This document shows positions 1 to 8,628 of a DNA stretch of 64,000 nt, piece after piece; position 1 is the first letter of the stretch, and the number at the start of each line of letters is the position of its first letter. The position numbers and the translations under genes are program-made. The notes under the pieces were generated by a model. The model had not been told where the DNA came from, ran no database searches, and saw only the letters and a list, made by a program, of their open reading frames with translations. The stretch spans positions 1 through 64,000 of the forward strand of contig JBCCUP010000004.1 in NCBI GenBank assembly GCA_039196715.1. Direction: 5' to 3'. This DNA comes from Pseudomonadota bacterium (lineage in GTDB: Bacteria > Pseudomonadota > Gammaproteobacteria > CALCKW01).

Positions 1-2
1 AG

Positions 3-146
3 TCGGGTCAGCTGTTCCTCACGGGCAGAAGCGGCAGATTAGACGACATCATTATCGATCTGCGAGGCGCGGTGGTCGGCGCCATGGTGTTCTTCGCACT
101 CGCTGCGATTGTCCACCCGTTTCGCCGCACGCGCGGTTCAATCTGA
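3..146 (+). CDS. C-terminal fragment of a VanZ-like membrane protein (partial)
   Basis: The frame is open from the left window edge to TGA at 144-146, so only about 47 C-terminal residues are seen. They read like the end of a VanZ-family protein: a phrase close to GRSGRLDDIIIDLRGA, then a hydrophobic helix (GAMVFFALAAIV) and a short basic tail. That combination of a 'GR.G..DD' loop and last helix is typical of the VanZ-like family, whose cellular role is mostly unknown. The rest of the gene lies outside the window, so the assignment rests on this short motif. Confidence 0.5.
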   Translation, partial: SGQLFLTGRSGRLDDIIIDLRGAVVGAMVFFALAAIVHPFRRTRGSI

Positions 147-446
147 GCCATCTGGCACTGCACTGACTGCAGACGTACGTCCACTGCGGTGCCTGATTGT
201 CTCATCGGTCGCCACACGCCCGTCAGCCTAGGTGGGTGTACATCAATAGCAACAGTACCCACCCAACTGTTGCAGTACAGAGACTTTTAGCAAAGTGTCT
301 GCGTTGCAAACGGGAACTGTGTCACAGCTTCACGTCCGCGCTTTGAAAACCGCTCTGTATTCGGGGATTCTCCTCTCTTGCCGAAGCGTCGCGCGGCGGC
401 GATGACGGCTGGGATACACTTAACCCCCCGACACGAGCGAACGACT
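147..446. other. intergenic region, about 300 bp, no gene seen
   Basis: This separates the VanZ-like tail from the first coiled-coil gene. The only open frames are an unsupported minus-strand one (8-262) antisense to the VanZ-like tail and an upstream in-frame extension of the next gene (378-446), whose composition is unlike its mature N-terminus. No convincing promoter, terminator or RNA gene was found by eye. Confidence 0.4.
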
Positions 447-944
447 ATGGACCCCACGGCAGCGGACTACGGTTTCAGCCTCGTCATTGCCTTTCTGGTG
501 GGGTGCCTGATGACCGGGCTCGTCAGCCTGTGGGTGCGCGGCAGGTCGCAACACCAACGCGATCTGCTCGAAGAAGAACGGTTGAAGATGGAGCTCGGCG
601 ATGCCCGCGACGCGCTCGACGCCGAGCGCGAGAAGAACGCCGCCCTGGACAGCGCGTGTCAGCGACTGAGCGAGCGTCTCAACGCACCTGCGCCGTCCGC
701 CACGGTGATCGCCAGCAGTGCCGAGGACACCGAAAAGTTACGCGCCGAGCTGGCGAGTGTCCGTGCGCAGCTCAAGGCGAGCCAGACCGCGCGCGAGTCG
801 GATCGCATCCGGTTCGCCAACCTCGTCGTGCACAAGAACGCCACGATCGACACGTTGCAGCGCGAGCAGGAGCGGTTGCTGAAAGCGCACGCGACCGCGC
901 TGCGCGACAGCACGGCGAACGCGGGTGACGGCCAACCCGCGTAA
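447..944 (+). CDS. small membrane-anchored coiled-coil protein (paralogue of next gene)
   Basis: The product has 165 residues, starting at ATG 447. An in-frame start at 378 adds 23 basic residues before the membrane helix and is less likely. Residues about 10-32 form one transmembrane helix (SLVIAFLVGCLMTGLVSLWV); the rest is charged, Ala/Glu/Arg-rich predicted coiled coil on the cytoplasmic side by the positive-inside rule. Two motifs, SAEDTEKLRAEL and FANLVVHKNATIDTL, recur in the downstream gene at comparable spacing, so the two are duplicates. The next gene starts 24 bp downstream, so an operon is likely. I do not recognise a named family. A role in envelope organisation would be a guess from topology only. 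Confidence 0.7.
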   Translation: MDPTAADYGFSLVIAFLVGCLMTGLVSLWVRGRSQHQRDLLEEERLKMELGDARDALDAEREKNAALDSACQRLSERLNAPAPSATVIASSAEDTEKLRAELASVRAQLKASQTARESDRIRFANLVVHKNATIDTLQREQERLLKAHATALRDSTANAGDGQPA

Positions 945-968
945 CCCACCACTTTCACTGGACCCGAC

Positions 969-2459
969 ATGACCGTACTGCTTTCCGAAATCGCTGTCAG
1001 TCTCGTGATCGCATTTCTGATCGGGTGCGTTTTCGCCTGGTTGTGGCGCGGTTCCCAACTCAACAAGCGCGTGGCGGAGGCAGAGCGAGGCGCAACACAA
1101 CGCGCACAATACGAAATCGCAACCTTGCGCAGCGACCTTGAAAGCAGCCAGGACGAAATCGCGCAGCAACGCGATCTGCTCGATCAGCAAGCCTACGAGC
1201 TCGAACAAGGCTCCAATGCCGTGCTGATTGCCGGTAGCGCGGAAGAGACCGAAACCCTCAAGCAAAAGCTTGCCAACCTCGATGAGCGCTATGTGGCACT
1301 GCACACGCGCTGGGAGCGTGAGCGAACGCAGTTTGCCCAACTCGTCGCGCACAAAAACCAACGCATCGCCGAGCTCGAGCGCGCCCACCGCGGCGTCGAG
1401 GAGGCCGTCATCGAAGACGGCGCCGCGGTCGACGCCGAGGAGGACAACAGCAACTACTCTCGCCAACAGCTCGAATCCATGCTAGTCGACCTCCGCGCGC
1501 AGGTCGCTGAACAGGAAACCGAGCTCAGCAGCTTGCGCGAGCGCACTGCAAGCGGCCCTGATGCCGCCGACGGCGATGACGCCGCGGCGCTGCAGCACGC
1601 AGCCCTGGTACAGCGTGACGCCGAGATCGCGCGCCTGCGGGACGCCCTCGAGCAGCAGGGTGCAACACGGCTGGCCGCGGTCGAACAGGAGCGTGCCGAA
1701 TTGCTGCACAAGGTCAGCGCGCTCAACAGCCAGCGGGCAACCGACGCCGAGCACACTGCAAGCCTGCACCGCGAGGTCGAATCGCTGCAGTCGAACCTCA
1801 GCGACACGCAGAGACAGCTTGCAGAGCACAGCGCCCACAGCGAAAGCCTGAGTGCCGCCAACGCTGCCTTGCGCACCGAAATCGAAGCTGCCGAACAGCG
1901 TGTGAGCACGGTCGCCGAGCTGGAATCACGCTGCACCCAACTCAGTGACGACGTCGGCACGCTGCAGGCCCTGCTCGACACCGCACACGCCGAGCGGGAC
2001 GCTGCGCGCATGGAGGCGATGCCCCTGCATGGCACGCTCGATCAGGGCGACGACGCCACAGCGCGTCTCGAGGCACTGACCAGGGACAACACGGCGCTGC
2101 GCGGCGAGCTACACCGGCTCGAAACGGACCTCGCTCAATTGCGCCGCGATCACGATGGACGCGAACAAGCGCTCCGGCGCGCCGACGCCGAGCTTGACGA
2201 GCTGCGGCCATTGCAGCATCAGCTCGTGGCCCTGCGCAGCAACCTGGGCGAACTGGTTCAGCGCGATGAACACGGCTCCCCCGCGCAGGTCGCCGATCTC
2301 GAAATTCAACACCTGCGCACCCGGATCGCACACCTGCAAGCGGACGGCAAGCTCAACCTCGAGCGCAAGGAACACTACTACCAGACCCTGCTGCGCGAGA
2401 AATCAGCCCGCATCGCCGAGCTCGAACGCACGAGCACGGCACTCGAACACGAGACCTGA
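969..2459 (+). CDS. large membrane-anchored coiled-coil protein
   Basis: The product has 496 residues. An N-terminal helix (SLVIAFLIGCVFAWLW, residues about 11-26) is nearly identical to that of the upstream paralogue and is followed by about 460 residues of continuous heptad-like coiled coil. The motif SAEETETLKQKLANL and a FAQLVAHKNQRIAELER element match the small paralogue. A variant (YYQTLLREKSARIAELER) recurs at the extreme C-terminus, and a looser copy (ALVQRDAEIARLRDAL) lies in the middle. There is no enzymatic domain. Its appearance resembles bacterial envelope or cytoskeletal scaffold proteins, but no family assignment is supported. Confidence 0.75.
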   Translation: MTVLLSEIAVSLVIAFLIGCVFAWLWRGSQLNKRVAEAERGATQRAQYEIATLRSDLESSQDEIAQQRDLLDQQAYELEQGSNAVLIAGSAEETETLKQKLANLDERYVALHTRWERERTQFAQLVAHKNQRIAELERAHRGVEEAVIEDGAAVDAEEDNSNYSRQQLESMLVDLRAQVAEQETELSSLRERTASGPDAADGDDAAALQHAALVQRDAEIARLRDALEQQGATRLAAVEQERAELLHKVSALNSQRATDAEHTASLHREVESLQSNLSDTQRQLAEHSAHSESLSAANAALRTEIEAAEQRVSTVAELESRCTQLSDDVGTLQALLDTAHAERDAARMEAMPLHGTLDQGDDATARLEALTRDNTALRGELHRLETDLAQLRRDHDGREQALRRADAELDELRPLQHQLVALRSNLGELVQRDEHGSPAQVADLEIQHLRTRIAHLQADGKLNLERKEHYYQTLLREKSARIAELERTSTALEHET

Positions 2460-2481
2460 ATCGCTCAGCCCCTGTTCCGAC

Positions 2482-3162
2482 TCAGGGCGCCCACCAGACC
2501 ACCGGTTCAGGGTGGCGCGACAGCACCGAGACCACTGGCGGCGGAAGATCGGCCCGCGCACCGGCTTCGAGCACGGCGAGTTTGTCCTCACCCGTCACCA
2601 ACAACCACACGGCGCGCGCGTCACCGAGCACTTCGGCCGACAGGCTGATGCGTGCCACGGGTTGCGATTCCGGCCGTGCAGCCAGGCACACCGGTGCTCC
2701 GTCAGCCAGCCCGTCGTCAATCGTCGGCATGTCCGGAAACAACGATGCCGTGTGTCCGTCGAGGCCCATGCCCAGCAGGACCACATCAAACGGCCGTGCG
2801 AGGCCCGACAGCCGGTTTGCGGCCTGCATCAGCCCGGCCTCCGGTGAAGCCTCCTCGCCCATGAGCGGCACGAAGCGGGCAGCGGCAGCCTGTTCGGTCA
2901 GCAGCGTCTCGGAGATCATGCGCTGGTTGCTGGCCGCGTCGTCCGGTGCCACCCAACGTTCGTCCGTCAGTGTCACGTCGACATCCGACCACGGCAGCGA
3001 CCGCACCGCCAAGGCCCGGTACACGGGGGCCGGTGAGCTACCACCTGGTACGACAAGGCTGGCGCGCCGTCCGGCAGACACCGCCGCCTCGATCGACGCC
3101 GACACCGCATCAGCCAGCGCCAGGTACAACGCATCGCGGGTATCGAAAGACGTGAATTGCAT
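2482..3162 (-). CDS. pgl: 6-phosphogluconolactonase
   Basis: The product has 226 residues, the usual DevB/Pgl length. It hydrolyses 6-phosphogluconolactone to 6-phosphogluconate in the oxidative pentose phosphate or Entner-Doudoroff pathway. Family motifs seen are VVPGGSSPAPVYRAL, the TLTDERWV segment near residue 65 and the GMGLDGHTASLFP active-site loop near residue 132. ATG 3162 lies one base after the stop of the acyltransferase gene (TGA-C-ATG), so the two are translationally coupled. The frame remains open upstream to 3369, but that part is antisense-like composition inside the neighbour. The usual partners zwf and edd are not nearby. Confidence 0.9.
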   Translation of the reverse strand: MQFTSFDTRDALYLALADAVSASIEAAVSAGRRASLVVPGGSSPAPVYRALAVRSLPWSDVDVTLTDERWVAPDDAASNQRMISETLLTEQAAAARFVPLMGEEASPEAGLMQAANRLSGLARPFDVVLLGMGLDGHTASLFPDMPTIDDGLADGAPVCLAARPESQPVARISLSAEVLGDARAVWLLVTGEDKLAVLEAGARADLPPPVVSVLSRHPEPVVWWAP

Positions 3163-3163
3163 G

Positions 3164-4093
3164 TCAGTTGCTCCGTTTGTAAGGGTCGTCGCCGCCAGGG
3201 CGCACCGGCTTGAAGCGGCGGTGCATCCAGAAATACTCGCTCGGCTGCCGCCGAATTTCACGCTCGAAGTGCGCATCGAGTTGCGCCGTGACCTCGGCAT
3301 CGTCACCGACGAGATCGTCCAACGGCTCGCCGATCGTCGCAACGATCCGACCTGACTCGCTGCGGACAACCGACACCGGCATCACCTTCACGGCCTCGCG
3401 CGCCAGGAACCAGGCGGTCGCGCGACTCGACAACACCGTGCGCCCGAAGAAACGCGACTCGACCGCGCCACGCGACGCACCGACCGCCTGGTCGGGCAAC
3501 CACCAGATGATCTGCTTGCCACGCAGCGCCCGCACCATGCGCACGGTCTGCTGACGTTCGATCAGCGAGACCAGAAACCGCATGCGTTTGGCCACCTCGA
3601 ATCGCTCGAAGTGGGGGTTCTTGGCCCGCGCGTACACCGCGGAGAGCGGCACGGCCCGGGCGATTGCAACGCCCACCACCTCCACGGTGAACCAGTGCGG
3701 GGCGGTGAGCAACACGGCGTGCGTGCGGTTGACCTCTCGCACACGGTCCAGCCCCCGCAGCTCGACGCGGGCTGACGCAAACGATGCCGGCCCGAACCAC
3801 AACTTGCCCACCTCGATGAGGGAGAGCACGAGGCGCTCGAAACACACACGCGACAGATCGGCACGCGCGGGCTCGCACATCTCTGGCAGGGCAATGGCCA
3901 GGTTGGTGTCGACGACGCGGCGCCTGGAACCGGCCAGGCGCCAGAGAACACCGCCCAGCGTGTGACTGATCCGATGCCACCACCGCTCGGGCAACGCACC
4001 GAGCAGCCTGACGCAGCCGAGGCCGAGCAGCAGCGGCCACGCACCGGGGTTGGTCAGGGTATTCCGCTCTGGCGGCGGGGTTTCGGCAATCAC
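3164..4093 (-). CDS. LpxL/HtrB-family lipid A acyltransferase
   Basis: This is a membrane-associated acyl-ACP-dependent acyltransferase of the lauroyl/myristoyl (LpxL/LpxM) family, which adds secondary acyl chains to Kdo2-lipid A or its precursor. The HX4E catalytic motif is present (TAPHWFTVEVVG). Other family hallmarks are the N-terminal hydrophobic anchor followed by LPERWWHRI, a WWLPDQA segment and the C-terminal EYFWMHRRFK. The frame is open back to a TTG at 4174. I chose GTG 4093, which gives 309 residues, close to E. coli LpxL (306), and begins just before the membrane anchor. LpxL and LpxM cannot be told apart. Its placement beside core LPS genes supports the role. Confidence 0.8.
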   Translation of the reverse strand: MIAETPPPERNTLTNPGAWPLLLGLGCVRLLGALPERWWHRISHTLGGVLWRLAGSRRRVVDTNLAIALPEMCEPARADLSRVCFERLVLSLIEVGKLWFGPASFASARVELRGLDRVREVNRTHAVLLTAPHWFTVEVVGVAIARAVPLSAVYARAKNPHFERFEVAKRMRFLVSLIERQQTVRMVRALRGKQIIWWLPDQAVGASRGAVESRFFGRTVLSSRATAWFLAREAVKVMPVSVVRSESGRIVATIGEPLDDLVGDDAEVTAQLDAHFEREIRRQPSEYFWMHRRFKPVRPGGDDPYKRSN

Positions 4094-4222
4094 GGTGGGC
4101 CCAAAAGGCAATACACTGGCGCGCGCAGGAGACAGCGTGGCATACGTCAAATGATAGCGGAGTGCTGCGGACAACGCCGACAGACTCTACCCTTACCACC
4201 GTCAACGGCTCCCCACCACGCT

Positions 4223-5104
4223 ATGGCTTCCGAACTGCACTACTGGTTGTACAACCGCTGCGTCGTGCCGCTGATCGGTGGCGTGCTGCCGGTCCGCTGG
4301 TTCGGCCCAACACCGCCCGACCCGGCGTCGCTCACGCCGGCCGCGCAGCCGGTCAAGCTCGAGATCGTCGCGCACTGCTGGCACTACGCACACCTGCTCG
4401 CGTACCAGCTTCACGCCGTGCACCGACACACGCCAGACACCGTCGACCTGACCTACACGTTGTATTTCTGCGAATCAGACCGCCTGACGGTGGACCTGAT
4501 CAACCACTACGGCACGCGGGGCAACTCACAGGTTCACTGGAATTGGCACGCCCTGCCCGAGGCTGAACTGAAACGCCGCGCCATCGGGCGCAACCGCAGT
4601 GCGTTGGCGACGGAGGCCGATTGGATCTGGTTTGCCGACTGCGACCTGATCTTCCACGAGGGCTGTCTCGCGTCGCTGGCAACGGCGCTGCGCGACCGTC
4701 GGGACCGCCTGGTCTACCCGGCGAGCGAGTGCATCACTCCGATGCTCGACGCGAGCGACCCGGTCGTCAATGTCGACCCGCGTGCGACACCCGAACCGAC
4801 GATCGACACCGAGGCGTTTTCGGTGTCGCCGATTACGAAGGCCAAGGGGGCGTTTCAGATCGTGCACGGCGATGTCGCGCGCCACTGCGGGTACTGCCCG
4901 GGCATCGCCCTCTACCAGCAGCCGAGCGTGCACTGGCGCAAGACCTTCGAGGACACCGCGTTTCGGCAACTGATTCGCGATCAGGGCACGGCGGTCGATG
5001 TGCGCGGCCTGCACCGCATTCGCCACAAGGCGAAGGGGCGCTATCGAGCGACCGGCTGGTTACCCAAGGTGCGCCAGACCATCCGGAGTCTCAAGGGACA
5101 CTGA
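4223..5104 (+). CDS. glycosyltransferase-like protein (GT-A fold, DxD)
   Basis: The product has 293 residues from ATG 4223. The frame is open further upstream, but that part is antisense to the acyltransferase. The central segment ADWIWFADCDLIFHEGCL contains a DCD motif in the setting typical of the metal/sugar-nucleotide site of GT2-like enzymes, preceded by an N-terminal region containing VAHCWHYAHLLAYQL. A late EDTAFRQLIRDQG stretch resembles the acceptor-side catalytic region. It is divergent from the lipid A acyltransferase and convergent with another glycosyltransferase, next to waaA and kdkA, so a role in LPS core decoration is plausible. Donor and acceptor are unknown. Confidence 0.6.
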   Translation: MASELHYWLYNRCVVPLIGGVLPVRWFGPTPPDPASLTPAAQPVKLEIVAHCWHYAHLLAYQLHAVHRHTPDTVDLTYTLYFCESDRLTVDLINHYGTRGNSQVHWNWHALPEAELKRRAIGRNRSALATEADWIWFADCDLIFHEGCLASLATALRDRRDRLVYPASECITPMLDASDPVVNVDPRATPEPTIDTEAFSVSPITKAKGAFQIVHGDVARHCGYCPGIALYQQPSVHWRKTFEDTAFRQLIRDQGTAVDVRGLHRIRHKAKGRYRATGWLPKVRQTIRSLKGH

Positions 5105-5110
5105 ACCGGC

Positions 5111-6196
5111 TCAGGCGGTGTCCGGCTCGACCACGAGCGACTCAAGAATGGCGAGGTAGCGCCGTGCGCTCGCACGCATGCCACACCGCGATCGAAAGCC
5201 CAGCCGGGCACACTCACCCATGCGCGCGAGTTCACCGGGGTCGGCGAGCGCACGCTCGAGCACACGTTGCCAACCGGCGGCCGTTTCCCGCAGGGCAAAC
5301 ATGCCGCTCTCGCCGTCCTCGATCAGGTCGGCCATCGCACCGACCGGGTGGGTCAGCACCGGCAGGCCGGCGTTCAGCGAGGCCAGTACGTGGTGGCTGG
5401 CGTGGCCGGCCCGGACCGGCGCCGCGCAAAGGTCGAATCCGAGCAACAGGGACGGGTCGGCCAACTGCCCGACCACGCCGCCCACGGTCGTGGTCATCTG
5501 CGCAGCACGCAGATGCATCTCACGCGCGTACTCCGTGTCGCGACTGCCGGTCAGAACGACGCGCAGGCGCGCGTCCGTGCCCGCGTCGAGCGCCGAGAGC
5601 AGCAGGTCCTGTCCCATGTCTGCGCAGAGTGGCCCGGGCACGAAGACCGCGACGTGATCCGGCTCGAGACGCAGGGCCGTCCGCGCCGTCTCGCGTGTGT
5701 GCGCGCCGAGCCGGCTGTGATCAGGTACGGCAAAGCCGTGCAGGGTCACGCGATCCGATCCCACACCGACGGACTCGGCCGCCGCCAGACAGGCCGAGTC
5801 GGCCACCAGAACGTGCGTGGCTTTGCGCGCCGGTTTGAGGTCGTCGCAGTCGTACAAGGACACCACCGACGCGCTGTCGTGGCTGCGGCCGAGCTTCACC
5901 GCTGCCTGGCTGCCGGCAAAGCCGAAACCGTGCACCACGTCGACAGGGTGGGTTTTGAGTTGGTGTTGCAGCGCGCGCTGCCCCCCCAGCCCGGCACCGA
6001 TCGGAATCACCGGCACCTCCGACGCGCGGCACTGCCGCGCGAACCAGGACTCGGGGTCGCCGGCGACGACCAGTCGCCCACCGGCGTGCCGTACCATGCT
6101 CAGGTGCAGATAGGCCTGGCGCGCCTCTCCGCTGCGCACGCCCGACGGCACAACGAAGCACACGGCGGGGGCAGTTGAATTCGAAGTCTCGGCCAT
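5111..6196 (-). CDS. glycosyltransferase, GT4-like (GT-B fold)
   Basis: The product has 361 residues from ATG 6196. The N-terminal half contains VDVVHGFGFAGSQAAVKLG and a VSLYDCDDL segment. The C-terminal half carries the GT-B donor-domain pattern: VFVPGPLCADMGQDLLLSAL, RLRVVLTGSRD, then GLPVLTHPVGAMADLIEDGE, equivalent to the E-x7-E/'G.pvv.t..gg..dli..g' region of GT4 enzymes. Only 6 bp separate its stop from that of the convergent glycosyltransferase. Lying beside waaA, it probably transfers a core or surface sugar; the substrate is not predictable. Confidence 0.65.
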   Translation of the reverse strand: MAETSNSTAPAVCFVVPSGVRSGEARQAYLHLSMVRHAGGRLVVAGDPESWFARQCRASEVPVIPIGAGLGGQRALQHQLKTHPVDVVHGFGFAGSQAAVKLGRSHDSASVVSLYDCDDLKPARKATHVLVADSACLAAAESVGVGSDRVTLHGFAVPDHSRLGAHTRETARTALRLEPDHVAVFVPGPLCADMGQDLLLSALDAGTDARLRVVLTGSRDTEYAREMHLRAAQMTTTVGGVVGQLADPSLLLGFDLCAAPVRAGHASHHVLASLNAGLPVLTHPVGAMADLIEDGESGMFALRETAAGWQRVLERALADPGELARMGECARLGFRSRCGMRASARRYLAILESLVVEPDTA

Positions 6197-6385
6197 GACA
6201 GCAAACGCCTCACGCTGGGATCTCGCGGCACCTGCCTCGCCGCGGGGTAACACACTAAAAGTAGCAGCTGGCGGGGGATCGGTCGGGGTGGGCAGTGTGC
6301 GACAATGCGCGCCCCGACGGCGCGGCCGCAAGCTTGTCCCCAGGCACCGCGCGGCCTGCCACGATCGATCACAGGTACACACGCC

Positions 6386-7684
6386 ATGGTCCGAGCACCG
6401 GGTACGGCGACCACGCCGTGCCAGCCGCCGCCACTGCGCTACCGCGTGCTCTCGCGCCTGCTCTGGCCCGCCCTGGCCGGGCTGAGTTGGCACCAGGGCC
6501 GCGCCGCCGGTGACGTGCGGTTGCTGCCCCAGCGTCTCGCGTACCAGCTGCCAGACGGACCCACCGAGATCTGGTGCCATTGCGCGTCGGTTGGCGAAGT
6601 CAACACGGCCGCGCCCCTGATCAACGCGCTGCGGCAACGTGGCCACCGCGTGCACCTCACCACAGTGACACCGACCGGCGCCGAAACCGTGCGCAAGACC
6701 TGGGGCGACGCGGTGTCGCACAGCTACCTGCCAATCGACACCGCCGCGGCGACCGGCCGCTTCCTCGCGGCGCTGAGGCCAACGCTGGGCCTGGTCGTCG
6801 AAACCGAGATCTGGCCGAACCTCTACGCCCAGGCGCGCGCGCGCGGCGTGACCCTCGCGATCGTCAACGGCCGTGTCAGTCCGCGCACTGCCAACGCGCC
6901 GCGGTGGTGGCGGCCGGTGATGGCCAGCGCGCTCCAGCACCTGCACCGGGTGCTCGCCCGCTCGGAACGTGACGCCGCCGCCTGGCGGACCCTCGGCGTG
7001 CCACCCAAACGGATTCAGGTCACCGGCAGCCTCAAGTACGCGGCCCTCGCCACGGCCACAACCGAGCAGCCGCGGTTGTGTGCGGTGCCGTACTGGCTCG
7101 TCGCATCAACCCACGCGGACGAGGAACAGCAGATCGCCGCGGCCTGGCAGGCCGCAACCGCGCGAACACGCCATACCCTGGTGATCGTGCCCCGCCACGT
7201 TGGCCGCGCCGTGGCCATTCGCCGACAACTGACTGCGCTCGGGCTGCGCGTCGCCACGCGCAGTCTGGGCGAAACCGAGGCGGCGTCACCGGACGTGATC
7301 CTCGCCGACACCTTCGGTGAATTGCAAGCCTGGTATCACTACGCCGACGCCGTGTTTGTCGGCGGGTCGTTTGTCGACACCGGCGGCCACAACGTGCTGG
7401 AGCCCGCCGTACACGCGAAATGGATCGCCACCGGGCCGACCGTGCACAACTTCCAGGACGAAGTGGATCTGCTTCGACAGGCCAACGCGATTGCCTGTGT
7501 ATCAACACCGCAGGCGCTGGTGTCTCAGGTGTGCGAGGTGCTCGCACAACCCGAGCTGGCGCAGGCCCAGGGCGAGCGCGCGCGCGCAGCGGTCGCCGAG
7601 GTCGCTGACGTGTTGCCGCGCTACCTCGACGGCATCGCAGCGCTGTACGCGGCGTCAAACGCCACCCAACCTGCATCGTCGTAG
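6386..7684 (+). CDS. waaA: 3-deoxy-D-manno-octulosonate (Kdo) transferase
   Basis: The product has 432 residues. It transfers Kdo from CMP-Kdo to lipid IVA at the inner membrane, the first step of LPS core assembly. Diagnostic segments are the N-terminal WCHCASVGEVNTAAPLI, VVETEIWPNL, the GSLKY motif at the domain linker, and VGGSFVDTGGHNVLEPA in the donor-binding domain. ATG 6386 is preferred over the in-frame upstream start at 6305. It keeps about 15 residues before a predicted membrane anchor (RYRVLSRLLWPALAGLSW). The 3' end overlaps the convergent kdkA by 64 bp. Confidence 0.93.
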   Translation: MVRAPGTATTPCQPPPLRYRVLSRLLWPALAGLSWHQGRAAGDVRLLPQRLAYQLPDGPTEIWCHCASVGEVNTAAPLINALRQRGHRVHLTTVTPTGAETVRKTWGDAVSHSYLPIDTAAATGRFLAALRPTLGLVVETEIWPNLYAQARARGVTLAIVNGRVSPRTANAPRWWRPVMASALQHLHRVLARSERDAAAWRTLGVPPKRIQVTGSLKYAALATATTEQPRLCAVPYWLVASTHADEEQQIAAAWQAATARTRHTLVIVPRHVGRAVAIRRQLTALGLRVATRSLGETEAASPDVILADTFGELQAWYHYADAVFVGGSFVDTGGHNVLEPAVHAKWIATGPTVHNFQDEVDLLRQANAIACVSTPQALVSQVCEVLAQPELAQAQGERARAAVAEVADVLPRYLDGIAALYAASNATQPASS

Positions 7685-8325
7685 ATGTCGAGTGCGCGCA
7701 ACGAGCGCGCCAGTCGCCGGCAATTGGACCGCGCCCAGCGGCCGCCCGCTTTGCCCAAACGGCACCGATCGAAGTCGATCAGGTGCCAGCCAGCGCCGCT
7801 CCACATCAGGTTGAAGGCGTTGAGGTCTACGTGGTCCACACCCGCGATGTGAAAACGCGCAACCGTTGCACCGAGCGCACCCCAATCGACAGCGGGTTCG
7901 CCGGCGGCAAGCGCCTCGGCGAGGCTGATCGCCGCCGGGAGTCGTTGCGTCACCAAGGCGGCTTCGTAGAACACCCCGGCGCGGCGCAGGCCAGCGAACA
8001 ACGGACGGGGCACCGGCAGCCCCCGGTCGAACAGCGCCTGCGTGAGTTGCCACTCACGCCAGGGCCGCGATCGGGTCAGGCCGGTGTAGACGTAGTGGCG
8101 CTCGCTGAGGCGGGCCGGCAATCCGCCGCGTCTGTAGCGGCGGACCACCGCAGGCACACCGTCGATGTCGACAAACCAGGCCGCACCACGACCGCCCGAC
8201 ACCGGGGTGCGTTGCGTGCTGCCATCGAGCCAGCTCGCGTCGGGGGTACCAGACCAGGCCGGGTCGGACCACAGCGTCCAGGGCGGGTCTTCGCGGACGG
8301 AAACGGCAGAACGGGGCGTGGTGAT
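7621..8325 (-). CDS. kdkA: 3-deoxy-D-manno-octulosonic acid kinase (5' end uncertain)
   Basis: A kinase that phosphorylates lipid A-linked Kdo at the 4-OH, as in Haemophilus, Bordetella and Vibrio relatives with a single Kdo. Family features seen are GRGAAWFVDIDG (nucleotide loop), RRYRRGGLPARL, the catalytic HVDLNAFNLM and the metal-binding LIDFDRCRLG. The family normally starts about 35 residues before GRG..WF. In this frame no ATG, GTG or TTG exists there: the only normal starts are GTGs at 8532 and 8523, which give an implausible Cys/Arg-rich leader. The listed 5' end is an ATC that gives 234 residues; a frameshift joining ATG 8339 is an alternative. The coding body is secure, the start is not. 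Confidence 0.8.
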   Translation of the reverse strand: MTTPRSAVSVREDPPWTLWSDPAWSGTPDASWLDGSTQRTPVSGGRGAAWFVDIDGVPAVVRRYRRGGLPARLSERHYVYTGLTRSRPWREWQLTQALFDRGLPVPRPLFAGLRRAGVFYEAALVTQRLPAAISLAEALAAGEPAVDWGALGATVARFHIAGVDHVDLNAFNLMWSGAGWHLIDFDRCRLGKAGGRWARSNCRRLARSLRALDIYDDAGWVAFDAAYSAAMPSR

Positions 8326-8628
8326 GGTGTGACACCCATCGGTTGACCGGGCTCGAGTGTACCAGCGGAGACAGCGACCCGTCGGGACGCGGGCGCACGC
8401 GCTCGAGCCCGGCCCAACAACGGTGTCGAGCTGGACTGCAACCCCGGCGCCACCGCAGCACAGACTGCAGTCGAGTCGCAGCCGATGGGGTGCGACACGC
8501 CGTCCCTGCCGGTGCCGAGGCACACCAAACACGCCGTCGATCCCACACCGAAGGTCAACTGAAAATCCGCTGGCGGGCCAGCAGGTCCACTGCTAGTCTT
8601 GCCGCACTTCAACGCGCTGGTCACCGCC
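8326..8628. other. intergenic region between divergent kdkA and MFS gene
   Basis: About 300 bp with no gene I can support. It includes the unlikely upstream extension of the kdkA frame (to 8532) and an ATG at 8339 in a different minus-strand frame. Promoters for both flanking genes should lie here, but none is clear by eye. Confidence 0.35.

Noticed and set aside
8-262. 84-codon minus-strand frame at the left edge
   Set aside because: It is antisense to the VanZ-like tail, has no family resemblance and no ribosome binding site.
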